NCBI GenBank assembly: GCA_965203255.1 | Contig: OZ241882.1 | Location: 868,001-932,000, forward strand | Direction of reading: 5' to 3' | DNA from: JAPOUP01 sp965203255 | GTDB lineage: Bacteria > Pseudomonadota > Alphaproteobacteria > Rhodobacterales > Rhodobacteraceae | DNA length: 64,000 nucleotides | Program-made: the position numbers and the translations under genes | Shown here: in pieces, positions 43,204 through 52,420 of the stretch | How the letters are laid out: each line of letters begins with the position of its first letter | Position numbering within the stretch: the first letter of the stretch is position 1 | Notes under the pieces: model-generated | Told to the model about the DNA's origin: nothing | Database searches by the model: none | What the model saw: only the letters and a program-made list of their open reading frames with translations

Positions 43204-45624
43204 TCAGGAGCGCATTCTGGTACCGTCCGGGTCGAACAATGGCCAAAGCTGCAAACGAGCATCCAACAGTTCCCCGAGCACCTCGATCTTCCAACCACTT
43301 TCAATATCGGCCAGTTCCCTAGGGACGTAGCCAAGCGCCATCGATTCTCCGGAATGATGCGCATATCCTCCAGAGGTGACCCATCCCACCACACTGTCTC
43401 CGTGCCAGATCGGCTCATCTCCAATTGCGTCGGCATCCACCGCATCAACAGTGAAAACACGTAGTCGACGCGTTCCCCCTTCTTGCCGATGTGCCGCCGC
43501 TGCAGTCTTGCCAATGAAGTCCGCTTCCTTCCCGAGAGCCACAAAACGCCCGAGGCCAGCCTCTTCCGCTGTATAGATCGGCCGATATTCTCGGGCCCAA
43601 CCACCAAAACCCTTCTCAAGCCGCATGGCGTTCAGGGCCCTCAAACCAAAATCCCTGATCCCAAATGGCTTCCCGACTTCCTTCAGGACGTCATAGACAT
43701 AGCGCTGATACTCTGCTGACACCCATATCTCGTAGCCAAGATCTCCGGTGAAGCTAACGCGTCCCACAAGTGCAGGTGCCATCGCCACATCCATGCGCCG
43801 GATATCCATGAACCTGAACGCTTGCGCCGAAACGTCGGTGTCGGACACGGCCTGCAGCAAGTCGCGTGACCGAGGCCCGGCAATGGAAAGCCCGGTCATC
43901 TCGCCTCGCTTGACCCTAAAAGATACGCCCCGCTCAGGAAGATGGGCCTCGAACCAACGGCAATGGTAATCCTCGGCAATGCCGGATCCGGCGATCAGGA
44001 ATTCCTCCGGACCCAATCGGGCCAGCGAGAAATCCCCGATCAGACGACCATCTGGCTTTAGCATCGGCGCAAGCGTCATACGGCCCGAAGCTGGAATCCG
44101 ACAGGCCAGCATTCGGTCCAGCCAAGCCTCCGCCTCCGGTCCCGAAATCATGTACTTCGCAAATCCTGATATCTCGATGATCCCCACGTCTTCCCGCACA
44201 GCCCGTACTTCGGCAGCGACGTGCTCAAAGTCAGTCGACCGCCTCCAGGAGAACTCATCTTCAACTCCCTCTGGAGCGAACCAGAGCGGTATTTCCAGAC
44301 CATAGGCGGCGCCGAACACCGCGCCTCGCCCCCTCAGCCGGTCATAGACCGGAGTGGTCTTCAGCGGCCGTGCATCGGTCAGCTCCTCATTGGGATAGCG
44401 GATCGAGAAGCGGCGCGAATAATTCTCCCTGACCTTCGCATTGGTATATTGCAGGGTCGCGAATTCACCAAATCTCGCAACATCCATTGCAAATATATCC
44501 TCTCCTGGATCACCATCCACTATCCAGTTGGACAGAGCGAGGCCTACACCCCCTCCCTGACTGAAACCCGCCATGACGCCGCAAGCGCACCAAAATCCGG
44601 GCAACCCCCTGACCGGCCCGACGAGCGGATTTCCATCCGGCGCAAAGGTGAACGGCCCGTTGATGACCTGCCGGATTCCCGCGCGTTCGAAAGCCGGAAA
44701 ATGTCGGAATCCAACCTCAAGTGATGGGGCAATCCGGTCCAGATCCGGCTGCAGAAGCTCGTGCCCGAATTCCCATGGGGTCACCTTTTCCGACCAAGGT
44801 ACGCAGTTGCGCTCATAGGTGCCCATCAGCATCCCACCGCGCTCCTGCCGCAGGTAAAGTTCGCCATCGAAATCAACGGCATGAACTATCTCGCGCCCCG
44901 TCCTCTCGTTGAATTCCTTAACTTCAGGCATGTCGTCGGTGAGCAGATACATATGCTCCATAGCCAGTACTGGCAGCTCAATTCCTACCATGCGCCCGAC
45001 TTCGCGCGCCCAGAGGCCAGCCGCGTTGATCACATGTTCACAGGATACGTCGCCCTTCGATGTCCGCAGAAGCCAGCCTTCGGGCTGACGTTCGATTGCC
45101 TCGACCATGCAGTGCGTCTCCACACTGGCGCCTAGTGCACGCGCCGCCTTGGCATATGCATGGGTGACGCCGGAGGGGTCGAGATGACCATCCGCAGCCG
45201 ACCAGACCGCCCCAACGAACTGGCCGGGATCCATCAGTGGCATTTGCTCATGGGCTTCTGCCGACGTGATGACCTCAGTTTCAATGCCAAGGTACCGTCC
45301 TTTGCCCACCAACCCCCTAAGCCAGTCCATCCGGGCTTCGGTAGCCGCGAGCAGAACGCTTCCAGTCAGATGGACGCCCGTCGACTGGCCGCTAAGGTCT
45401 TCAATTTCCTTGTACAGTTCGTTGGTGTACCGCTGGAGCTTTGCAATGTTGGGATCGCCGTTGATAGTGTGCATGCCTCCTGCGGCGTGCCAGGTTGATC
45501 CACTGGTCAGTTCAGAACGTTCAAGCAAAGCGATATCAGTCCAACCTCTTCTGGCGAGATGGAACAACACCGACGTACCAACAACCCCTCCGCCGATCAC
45601 GACCGCTCTCGCATGAGTCTTCAT
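43204..45624 (-). CDS. Dimethylglycine/sarcosine dehydrogenase-like flavoprotein with GcvT domain
   Basis: The product has about 806 residues, start MKTHARAVVIGGGVVGTSVL (FAD Rossmann motif). Domains in order: DAO-type FAD oxidoreductase (~1-370, with ELTSGSTWHAAGG near the flavin-attachment region and INGPFTFAPDGNPLVGPVRG), the FAO_M bridge (~370-425), and the GcvT folate domain (~430-800, SFTGDLGYEIW, ALNAMRLEKGFGGWAREYRP). Such enzymes oxidatively demethylate N-methyl amines and hand formaldehyde to folate. It is last in the tmm operon. The substrate could be dimethylglycine, sarcosine or another methylamine of this pathway. Confidence 0.85.
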   Translation of the reverse strand: MKTHARAVVIGGGVVGTSVLFHLARRGWTDIALLERSELTSGSTWHAAGGMHTINGDPNIAKLQRYTNELYKEIEDLSGQSTGVHLTGSVLLAATEARMDWLRGLVGKGRYLGIETEVITSAEAHEQMPLMDPGQFVGAVWSAADGHLDPSGVTHAYAKAARALGASVETHCMVEAIERQPEGWLLRTSKGDVSCEHVINAAGLWAREVGRMVGIELPVLAMEHMYLLTDDMPEVKEFNERTGREIVHAVDFDGELYLRQERGGMLMGTYERNCVPWSEKVTPWEFGHELLQPDLDRIAPSLEVGFRHFPAFERAGIRQVINGPFTFAPDGNPLVGPVRGLPGFWCACGVMAGFSQGGGVGLALSNWIVDGDPGEDIFAMDVARFGEFATLQYTNAKVRENYSRRFSIRYPNEELTDARPLKTTPVYDRLRGRGAVFGAAYGLEIPLWFAPEGVEDEFSWRRSTDFEHVAAEVRAVREDVGIIEISGFAKYMISGPEAEAWLDRMLACRIPASGRMTLAPMLKPDGRLIGDFSLARLGPEEFLIAGSGIAEDYHCRWFEAHLPERGVSFRVKRGEMTGLSIAGPRSRDLLQAVSDTDVSAQAFRFMDIRRMDVAMAPALVGRVSFTGDLGYEIWVSAEYQRYVYDVLKEVGKPFGIRDFGLRALNAMRLEKGFGGWAREYRPIYTAEEAGLGRFVALGKEADFIGKTAAAAHRQEGGTRRLRVFTVDAVDADAIGDEPIWHGDSVVGWVTSGGYAHHSGESMALGYVPRELADIESGWKIEVLGELLDARLQLWPLFDPDGTRMRS

Positions 45625-45755
45625 TGCGCCAGGTTCCTTTCCAAGGTTCTTTCTGCCAAGTTCCAGAAGCGGAGTCATCAATTCGAAATTCCTGCCCGGC
45701 GCCAGTCCGGAAAACACAGAATTCAGCCAACAACCCCGCCGGACCTAATCCCTAC

Positions 45756-47093
45756 TCATGGCCGCAGGTAACTCTCCAGGCTGTCGTCTAGCGCATCCTT
45801 CCATGGAGTGTGGTGCGGCGGCGCCTTCGTACCCGTCATTGGACTTGTGTATCCATTGTCGCGGAATGTCATGATGTCCTGTTTCTTATGTTTCTTCCAT
45901 TCGTGGAACGCCCGGTTGGACGCTTGGATATCGAAAGACGGATAGTCCGTCTCATCAATCAGTTCCTGGGTATAGGCGCCCTGGTAATCGATACAGGCGT
46001 AATCGTCCTCAAGAGCCGCCTCTGCATCCTGTCTCGTCCTAACATCCGCTTCACGGGCTGCGAGGTCCGGAACTGCGATTCGACCCAGGATGATGTCCCT
46101 CACATACCATGCCTGCGCATCAAACATGTTGAACGTGTACCATTGGTCCTGCATTCCCAAATAGAAAATGTCCGGATTACGGTTCCAGACCACACCCTTG
46201 TAGAGATCATTGCTGGCCAGGACGTTAGCTGTCTTCAGGCGCAGTTCATCCGGCAGGAACGGGAAATGATGCCTGTACCCCGTACACAGGATGATCGTAT
46301 CCACGTCCGTATTGGAACCGTCCGCGAAGAAGGCGGTCCTTCCCTCAACCCGTTCAAGCCTGGGCACTTCCTTCCAGTTATCAGGCCACCTGTAGCCCAT
46401 AGGGGCTGTGCGGTGGGCGACCGTCACGGATCGGCAGCCATATTTCCAACACTGGCTGCCGATGTCCTCGGCCGAATAGGATGTACCGAGAATGAGAATG
46501 TCCTTATCGATGAACTCTCGTGCATCCCGGAAGTCGTGAGCATGAAGGATTCGACCGTTGAATGTGTCAAATCCCGGGTATTCAGGAACGTTTGGAACGC
46601 TGAAGTGACCCGAGGCCACAACAACGTGGTCAAATCTCTCACAGATCTCTGAGTCCTCCACCTCATTCCGCGCCGTAACCTCGAACCCACCCTCCGGCAG
46701 CGAACGTACGTCACGGACAATGGTGTCGAATCGAATCCAATCCCGAACTCCCGCCTTCTCAACACGTCCCTTGATGTAATCAAACAGCACGGACCGCGGC
46801 GGATAGGAAGCGATCGGCTTGCCGAAATGCTCTTCGAATGTGTAGTCGGCGAACTCCAGCCCTTCCTTGGGTCCATTGGACCACAGGTAGCGGTACATAG
46901 AGGCATGGCAGGCGTTGCCATGTTCGTCAGTGCCCGTTCGCCAGGAATAGTTCCAAAGTCCACCCCAGTCGGACTGCTTTTCATAGCAGACGATGTCCGG
47001 AATCTCGGCGCCCTTTGCCGCGGCGGACTGGAATGCCCTGAGCTGAGCCAACCCGGACGGCCCGGCACCGATGATACATACGCGCTTGGTCAT
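45756..47093 (-). CDS. tmm: Trimethylamine monooxygenase Tmm
   Basis: Bacterial flavin monooxygenase of 445 residues that oxidises trimethylamine to TMAO with NADPH and O2. FAD motif CIIGAGPSGLAQLRAFQ, then the strongly Tmm-like YEKQSDWGGLWNYSWRTGTD and MYRYLWSNGPKEGLEFADY, the FMO signature FNGRILHAHDFRDAREF, the NADPH-binding ILGTSYSAEDIGSQCWKYG, and TIILCTGYRHHFPF. GGAGG lies five bases before the ATG. The start overlaps the preceding 68-codon gene by ATGA. Confidence 0.95.
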   Translation of the reverse strand: MTKRVCIIGAGPSGLAQLRAFQSAAAKGAEIPDIVCYEKQSDWGGLWNYSWRTGTDEHGNACHASMYRYLWSNGPKEGLEFADYTFEEHFGKPIASYPPRSVLFDYIKGRVEKAGVRDWIRFDTIVRDVRSLPEGGFEVTARNEVEDSEICERFDHVVVASGHFSVPNVPEYPGFDTFNGRILHAHDFRDAREFIDKDILILGTSYSAEDIGSQCWKYGCRSVTVAHRTAPMGYRWPDNWKEVPRLERVEGRTAFFADGSNTDVDTIILCTGYRHHFPFLPDELRLKTANVLASNDLYKGVVWNRNPDIFYLGMQDQWYTFNMFDAQAWYVRDIILGRIAVPDLAAREADVRTRQDAEAALEDDYACIDYQGAYTQELIDETDYPSFDIQASNRAFHEWKKHKKQDIMTFRDNGYTSPMTGTKAPPHHTPWKDALDDSLESYLRP

Positions 47094-47296
47094 GTCGCCT
47101 CCTTACTTTCCGTAGTGGGACCATTGCTGGATCTTCGATGTGCGGCATCTGCGGTCACCATCAACCAGCGAGCCCGTTCCCGCCCCAGCGGACCGACAGG
47201 GAATGATGTTCCCGGCCCAGACGGTGCCACAGGTCGGAGTACCTCTCCAGTCAATGCTCCCCGGGCTTTGCCGGCACCTCTGACAATGCCCGTCAT
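47090..47296 (-). CDS. 68-codon protein coupled by ATGA overlaps on both sides, upstream of tmm
   Basis: The frame begins with an ATG that overlaps the stop of the preceding gene as ATGA (47293-47296), and ends with a TGA that overlaps the tmm start as ATGA (47090-47093). This double four-base coupling is hard to explain unless it is translated. The product (MTGIVRGAGKARGALTGEVL...RERARWLMVTADAAHRR) is basic, with no membrane segment and no family I recognise. Confidence 0.55.
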   Translation of the reverse strand: MTGIVRGAGKARGALTGEVLRPVAPSGPGTSFPVGPLGRERARWLMVTADAAHRRSSNGPTTESKEAT

Positions 47297-47823
47297 GCGG
47301 CCTTCAGTCCGGATTTGGATGCAGCCCAATTGGGTTCGAATCCCAGAATCTCAACTTCGGGATGCTGCGACGGATTGAACAGCCGGTTGTGAGCCAGCGT
47401 CGATCGATGCAACGGATCGGACCTGTCCAGCCGGTAGGCACGGCAGGAAATGTCGTATCGCTGGCAGTAGGCGTTGAAGTTCAGCACCACGCAACCCTCC
47501 GCTGCCAGAATTCTCGCAGCGGTGGCGCTTCCTGGTTGAAACGTGGCTGTCAGGATATCCGAAAATTCCCGATGTCTTTGATAGTATCCGGCGCTGAGGA
47601 ACCGCACCGCCTGTTCGAGCCGCTCGGCCGGATCATGGGTGCGTGCCGTGATGTGATCAAGTTCGGGGGTCATCGAGTGCTCCGGCACCCTGTTCAGTAC
47701 CGTGAAGATCGGACCTACGGTTCCTCCGAGACCGGGCAGCGAAACCGATGGGCTAACCGCTTCGTCAGGTCGACCGTGACGCTGACGCATGGCGAGTTGA
47801 CGCACGCGGCATTGCCATTTCAT
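47293..47823 (-). CDS. Conserved hypothetical protein of the methylated-amine operon
   Basis: The product has 176 residues. The start MKWQCRVRQLAMRQRHGRPD has GAGAGGG eight bases upstream; a GTG at 47871 overlapping the amidohydrolase stop is the alternative. Conserved-looking blocks include GPIFTVLNRVPEHSMTPELD, EQAVRFLSAGYYQRHREFSD, ILTATFQPGSATAARIL and EVEILGFEPNWA. I do not recognise a domain. Its place between the amidohydrolase and tmm within one operon suggests a role in methylated-amine use. Confidence 0.7.
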   Translation of the reverse strand: MKWQCRVRQLAMRQRHGRPDEAVSPSVSLPGLGGTVGPIFTVLNRVPEHSMTPELDHITARTHDPAERLEQAVRFLSAGYYQRHREFSDILTATFQPGSATAARILAAEGCVVLNFNAYCQRYDISCRAYRLDRSDPLHRSTLAHNRLFNPSQHPEVEILGFEPNWAASKSGLKAA

Positions 47824-47867
47824 GAACGAGTCCCTCTCGGAAATGCCGCCCGCCATAGCGAAGGACC

Positions 47868-48707
47868 TCACGCAACTTTCTTCTGGTGGTCGACCTGCCT
47901 GATAGCGCGGTCATGGGCCAGACTCGGAATGCGCGCACGCGCGGAGGCAACCCTATCGATATCGATCTGGGCACGGACCACGCCAGGAACGGTGCCGCCA
48001 TCCACGACGACCTCCCCCCAGGGATCAACAACCAGGGAATGACCGTAACTTTCGCCGCCCCCCTCAATCGGGCCAACAGCGCATGGCGATACGATGTAAC
48101 ACGTGTTCTCGATGGCTCGGGCGCGATTCAGGACGTGCCAGTGCCTTTCTCCGGTGCGACGTGTGAACGCTGCCGGACAGGCTATGATGTCGGCCCCAGC
48201 CTGCGCCAACGTTCGGAACAGTTGCGGAAAACGCAGATCGTAACAGATTGTATGCCCAACTCTACCAAACGGAGTATCATGGATAACCGCTCGGTTACCC
48301 GGCGTAACCCTTGCGCTCTCTCGGTAGACCTCTGACTCCGATAGCTGGACGTCGAACAGGTGAATCTTGTCGTAGCGGCCCCGCACCTCGCCCTGATCGT
48401 CCAGCATGTAGCCGCGGTTGATGATCCTGCCTCCGGGACTTTCCACCGCTACGGAGCCCAGCATTACCCATACCCCTAGACGGGCGGCGAATTCCTGAAA
48501 CGCAGTAACCATCGGATGCCTGGAATCAGGCGCCGCTGGCGGAACCAGTGCCGACCCATCCGAGGCGATTCCGCCGCAGTATTCGGGGAGAAAGACAATG
48601 TCCGCATCCGTCACCGATTCCGCAAGTTGCATCGCCTCGTCAATTGCGGCATCGAATGTCGGCATCGGACGGGTCTGCAGGCATGCAATCTCGACTGGGG
48701 AAGACAT
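47868..48707 (-). CDS. Carbon-nitrogen hydrolase (Nit/omega-amidase-like)
   Basis: Amidohydrolase of the nitrilase superfamily, 279 residues. The Glu-Lys-Cys triad is visible in IVFLPEYCGGIA, GRYDKIHLFDVQLS and VGHTICYDLRFPQLFR. The overall pattern matches Nit1/Nit2-like enzymes that hydrolyse omega- or deaminated amides such as alpha-ketoglutaramate. In this operon a gamma-glutamyl-amide or its keto form is a reasonable substrate, but that is inference. Confidence 0.88.
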   Translation of the reverse strand: MSSPVEIACLQTRPMPTFDAAIDEAMQLAESVTDADIVFLPEYCGGIASDGSALVPPAAPDSRHPMVTAFQEFAARLGVWVMLGSVAVESPGGRIINRGYMLDDQGEVRGRYDKIHLFDVQLSESEVYRESARVTPGNRAVIHDTPFGRVGHTICYDLRFPQLFRTLAQAGADIIACPAAFTRRTGERHWHVLNRARAIENTCYIVSPCAVGPIEGGGESYGHSLVVDPWGEVVVDGGTVPGVVRAQIDIDRVASARARIPSLAHDRAIRQVDHQKKVA

Positions 48708-48711
48708 CGGT

Positions 48712-49125
48712 TCAGAATTTCATATAGGCTTTGCGAAGGGCGACAAGTGGATGCCGATCGGACATCTGGAACTTTACCAGAAGCTCGCGGGCGATCATGT
48801 CACGGTCCTGCTGATTGTCCGGCAACGCGATGCTATCTGGAATGCGCACCCATCCGTTATTGTTGCGATCGAACACGGCGGGTTTCCCTTCCTCGTAACC
48901 CATATGCACATCTTCCAGCCAGTTCAGGTCATCCCAGCCCATCACTTCGACATACTTTTTCAGGAACACGGTCATGCGGTCATAATCGGGAACCAGATTG
49001 ACATCGTATCGGTAGCCAATGTGCTGGCCAATCTCCCTTTCGCGTTCCGACTCCAGACCGACGGCATCGTCCATGAACTGGTCGACGTTCTTAATCTCCG
49101 ATCCCCGGTACTGTGTTCCTGCCAT
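48712..49125 (-). CDS. Conserved 137-residue protein between mgsC and the amidohydrolase
   Basis: Soluble, acidic, no signal sequence. Features: SEREREIGQHIGYRYDVNLV, YDRMTVFLKKYVEVMGWDDL, RNNNGWVRIPDSIALPDNQQ. It lies 17 bp after mgsC and 5 bp before the amidohydrolase, clearly in the operon. I know of no domain name. Its conservation next to glxBCD/mgsABC-type genes, as I recall it, suggests an accessory role. Confidence 0.7.
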   Translation of the reverse strand: MAGTQYRGSEIKNVDQFMDDAVGLESEREREIGQHIGYRYDVNLVPDYDRMTVFLKKYVEVMGWDDLNWLEDVHMGYEEGKPAVFDRNNNGWVRIPDSIALPDNQQDRDMIARELLVKFQMSDRHPLVALRKAYMKF

Positions 49126-49142
49126 TGTTCCGACTCCTGCCC

Positions 49143-50507
49143 CTAATAGTGATGATAGTCTTCGACGCCGACCGTATGATTCGTCCCTGCAAGCGGAACC
49201 CCGGCCATGGCCGAAGCCTCCATCGTAAGCGCCGCAAGATCTTCCGGTTCCAGCGAATGCAGATGCGTCTTTCCACAGGCGCGGGCGAAGAGCTGCGCCT
49301 CGATCGTCAGCGTGTGCAGGAAGTTATAGACCCGCTCCGCAGCCTCGTCGGGATCCAGCCGTGCGCGAAGAAGGGGATCCTGTGTGGCGATCCCCACTGG
49401 ACAGCGTCCTGTGTGGCAATGATAGCAATGGCCGGGCTGGACACCGATTTCCTCAGGAAAGTTCGCCTCGGGAATGTCCTTGTTGCAGTTCAGGGCCATC
49501 ATGACGGAATGACCAAGAGCGATGGCGTCGGCTCCAAGCGCGACCGCCTTGGCGACATCGGCTCCGTTTCGAATGCCACCCGCATAGACCAAGCTGATCT
49601 CCCCGCGCTTTCCAAGGTCGTCAATGGCTTTCCTTGCCTGCCGGATCGCGGCAATCCCCGGAACCCCCGTATCCTCAGTAGCCAGATGGGGTCCCGCGCC
49701 GGTGCCACCTTCCATACCGTCAATATAGATCGAGTCCGGATCGCATTTCACCGCCATACGCACATCATCATAGACACGGGCGGCTCCAAGTTTCAGCTGG
49801 ATGGGGATTTGCCAATTGGTAGCCTCGCGGATCTCCTGGATCTTGAGCGCGAGATCATCCGGGCCAAGCCAATCAGGATGCCGGGCAGGCGAACGTTGGT
49901 CGATTCCAGCTGGAAGCGACCGCATCTCCGCCACCTGATCGGTGACTTTCTGGCCCATCAAGTGACCGCCCAGTCCGACCTTGCAGCCCTGTCCTATGAA
50001 GAATTCGCACCCATCCGCCAGCACCAGGTGGTTCGGATTGAAGCCGTACCGCGACTGGATGCATTGGTAGAACCATTTGGAAGAGTAGCGCCGTTCATCA
50101 GGGATCATGCCGCCTTCACCCGAGCAGGTTGCCGTGCCCGCCATGGTCGCGCCCCGCGCCAGCGCTGTCTTGGCCTCGTAGCTCAACGCCCCGAAACTCA
50201 TCCCGGTCACATAGACCGGAATGTCCAGCTCCAGCGGGTGTTTGGCCCGGGGTCCGATCACGGTTTTGGTCTCGCATTTCTCGCGGTAACCCTCGATAAC
50301 GAAGCGCGTAAGTGTGCCCGGCAGGAATGTCAGATCATCCCAATGCGGGATTTTCTTGAACAGCGAGAAGCCGCGCATACGGTAACGTCCAAGCTCGGAC
50401 TTGATGTGAATGTCGTCAATGACGCGTGGCGGAAAGACAAAACTCTCGCCGATGCGATTGACGTCGCGGTCGAGCGGCTTCTTCAGGTCGGGGCTTCCGT
50501 CGGCCAT
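49143..50507 (-). CDS. mgsC: N-methylglutamate synthase subunit C (GltB FMN-domain-like)
   Basis: The 454-residue FMN and iron-sulphur subunit of the three-gene glutamate-synthase-like enzyme that transfers methylamine from gamma-glutamylmethylamide onto a keto acid to make N-methylglutamate. It corresponds to the central synthase domain of GltB: PVYVTGMSFGALSYEAKTAL, ATCSGEGGMIPDERRYS, the barrel segment IKLG-like IPIQLKLGAARVYDDV, IDGMEGGTGAGPH, and the cysteine cluster CYHCHTGRCPVGIATQDP. The homologous rhizobial gene is glxD. Confidence 0.88.
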   Translation of the reverse strand: MADGSPDLKKPLDRDVNRIGESFVFPPRVIDDIHIKSELGRYRMRGFSLFKKIPHWDDLTFLPGTLTRFVIEGYREKCETKTVIGPRAKHPLELDIPVYVTGMSFGALSYEAKTALARGATMAGTATCSGEGGMIPDERRYSSKWFYQCIQSRYGFNPNHLVLADGCEFFIGQGCKVGLGGHLMGQKVTDQVAEMRSLPAGIDQRSPARHPDWLGPDDLALKIQEIREATNWQIPIQLKLGAARVYDDVRMAVKCDPDSIYIDGMEGGTGAGPHLATEDTGVPGIAAIRQARKAIDDLGKRGEISLVYAGGIRNGADVAKAVALGADAIALGHSVMMALNCNKDIPEANFPEEIGVQPGHCYHCHTGRCPVGIATQDPLLRARLDPDEAAERVYNFLHTLTIEAQLFARACGKTHLHSLEPEDLAALTMEASAMAGVPLAGTNHTVGVEDYHHY

Positions 50508-50575
50508 ACCTTAGATCCTTTTTCCGGGGGCCTCTTGGGAATTCCCACCGCGCCAACGCGCGGGAGGTCCTCGCC

Positions 50576-51445
50576 CTAGAGTATGAGTTTCTTTTCGTTG
50601 GGCTCCAGATTGTCGTAGTTCCAGAGCTGTTTGCCAGCGACGATCTTGGTGAAGTGGCCGACTCCCTGCTCTGGCATCAGTCCGTATAGGGTCAGTTTTC
50701 GCTTCAGCCAGGCCAGGTCAAGTTCCGTCAGTTCCACCGTAACCGCGTCGACGCCCAACGACCGGATATCACCACCGACATAGATGGTTCCATCGTACAT
50801 GGAGTCGCCGAGGTTCTTTCCGGCGTTACCGCAGACAACCATCCGCCCGCGCTGCATCATGAAACCCGAGAGGGCCCCTGTATCGCCACCGACCAGGATG
50901 GTACCGCCTTTCATGTCGATGCCTGTCCGCGAGCCAACGGAACCGTGACAGACAAGATCACCGCCACGAATCGCGGCACCGAAGGTCGATCCGGCATTCT
51001 TGTCTATGACGATGGTACCGGCCATCATGTTTTCGGCGCATGACCAACCGACACGCCCCTTGATACGGACATTTGGGCCATCGATGAGACCCGCGGTGAA
51101 GTATCCGGTGGAGCCTTCGATGATCAGGTTGAGGCGGCTGAGGATGCCAACGCCGAGGGAGTGCATTCCGCGTGGGTTCCGAAGTACAATGGTGCCGTAG
51201 CCTTCTTCCATAAGGCTGCGGATCGATGAATTCACTTCGGTCGTCGTCTTGCCATCACAGTCGACTTCCGTGCGCTTGTCGTAGTCTACGTCAGGGGCCC
51301 ATGGATAAGTGAACCTGTCTTCAGCATCGGGGTCGAACTCCACATACAGCGACTTTCCCGTCAACTGCTCGGTGCGCATCCCAAGAGCGGTCACCCGCTC
51401 TTCCTGAGTCATCGCTCCCAGTTGGGCGTCGGTCAGGTCTGCCAT
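50576..51445 (-). CDS. mgsB: N-methylglutamate synthase subunit B (GXGXG domain)
   Basis: The 289-residue protein is built around the GXGXG right-handed beta-helix found at the end of GltB: LIEGSTGYFTAGLIDGPNVR, CHGSVGSRTGIDMKGGTILV, VCGNAGKNLGDSMYDGTIYV. It lacks catalytic residues and holds the amidotransferase and synthase subunits together. The start overlaps the end of mgsA by 13 bp. Rhizobial counterpart glxC. Confidence 0.88.
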   Translation of the reverse strand: MADLTDAQLGAMTQEERVTALGMRTEQLTGKSLYVEFDPDAEDRFTYPWAPDVDYDKRTEVDCDGKTTTEVNSSIRSLMEEGYGTIVLRNPRGMHSLGVGILSRLNLIIEGSTGYFTAGLIDGPNVRIKGRVGWSCAENMMAGTIVIDKNAGSTFGAAIRGGDLVCHGSVGSRTGIDMKGGTILVGGDTGALSGFMMQRGRMVVCGNAGKNLGDSMYDGTIYVGGDIRSLGVDAVTVELTELDLAWLKRKLTLYGLMPEQGVGHFTKIVAGKQLWNYDNLEPNEKKLIL

Positions 51446-52371
51446 ACCCGAACCTCCTCATCATAAGGGTCGGTGGTGTCGATCTCTTCTGGAAGGACCG
51501 CGCGAATCGCAACCTCCTCCGAAGCCATGGCGATCAGGTCATCCGATTCGTAGAGAACCAGAGGTTTTGCGGCCATTGTGTCCTTGGCCATACCAAGTTG
51601 GTCCTTCGTGCAGATCAGATAGGTGAATACCCCATCTATCTCGTCAATGGACCGCCTCAGGCTTTCCTCCAGTTCCAGACCGTCGGCCAAGTGATGGGCG
51701 GTGTAGACCGCCAGCAATTCGCTGTCACAGTCAGACATGAACCGATGGCCACGCCGCTCCATTTCCCGTCGCATGGTCCAGTAATTGGTGATCTGGCCGT
51801 TGTGCACGACCGAGATGTCGTTGTACGGGAATGCCCAGTACGGATGCGCTGACTTGATGTCGACGTCGGATTCGGTGGCCATCCGGGTATGTCCAATGCC
51901 ATGAGTTCCCTGGAAACCACCGAGCCCATAGGCGTTCGCCACGTCAGTGGCATCACCTAGATCCTTGACCAGTTCCAGACCATTGCCCATGCTCAGGATC
52001 TCGGTATCGCCATCCTCCTCGATATGCGTGGCCAGGGCAGCGATATCACCGTCATGTGACAGAACGTAGCGCAGTGCGTATTCCCGCGGTGCGTCCTTGG
52101 ATTTCACCGACACACCATGTTCCTCGAGAATGGCGTCGACTCGGGCGATTCGATCAGCGATCAACCCCTTTGCACCATGTCCGATGGCAAGGTCATCCGC
52201 CTCGGCCACCTTTATCCGCATAATGTATTCGGCGGGGTCCCCGCCCCGGGAATAGACCGCGTAACCGGTTGAATCCGGCCCGCGGTGCTTGAGAGCCTGC
52301 AGCATGGCGGTCATCTCTCCGCCTACGCCGCCAGATCGGTTTCTATGTATGATTCCAGCAATTCCGCACAT
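51433..52371 (-). CDS. mgsA: N-methylglutamate synthase subunit A (class II glutamine amidotransferase)
   Basis: The 312-residue Ntn-type amidotransferase begins MCGIAGIIHRNRSGG, so removal of Met exposes the catalytic Cys. Other family marks: GIGHTRMATESDVDIKSAHP, DISVVHNGQITNYWTMRREM, FMSDCDSELLAVYTAHHLAD. In this complex it would release methylamine from gamma-glutamylmethylamide, or ammonia from glutamine. Rhizobial counterpart glxB. Confidence 0.88.
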   Translation of the reverse strand: MCGIAGIIHRNRSGGVGGEMTAMLQALKHRGPDSTGYAVYSRGGDPAEYIMRIKVAEADDLAIGHGAKGLIADRIARVDAILEEHGVSVKSKDAPREYALRYVLSHDGDIAALATHIEEDGDTEILSMGNGLELVKDLGDATDVANAYGLGGFQGTHGIGHTRMATESDVDIKSAHPYWAFPYNDISVVHNGQITNYWTMRREMERRGHRFMSDCDSELLAVYTAHHLADGLELEESLRRSIDEIDGVFTYLICTKDQLGMAKDTMAAKPLVLYESDDLIAMASEEVAIRAVLPEEIDTTDPYDEEVRVWQT

Positions 52372-52420
52372 TCAGCTGCGTCTCCTCCCGGTCATGGAGT
52401 TTCGGGGAAAGTGCCCGCCG

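Noticed and set aside
47332..47344. tRNA T-loop-like sequence GGGTTCGAATCCC
   Set aside because: It lies within the coding sequence of the conserved hypothetical protein (EILGFEPNWA) and no acceptor, D or anticodon stems surround it.
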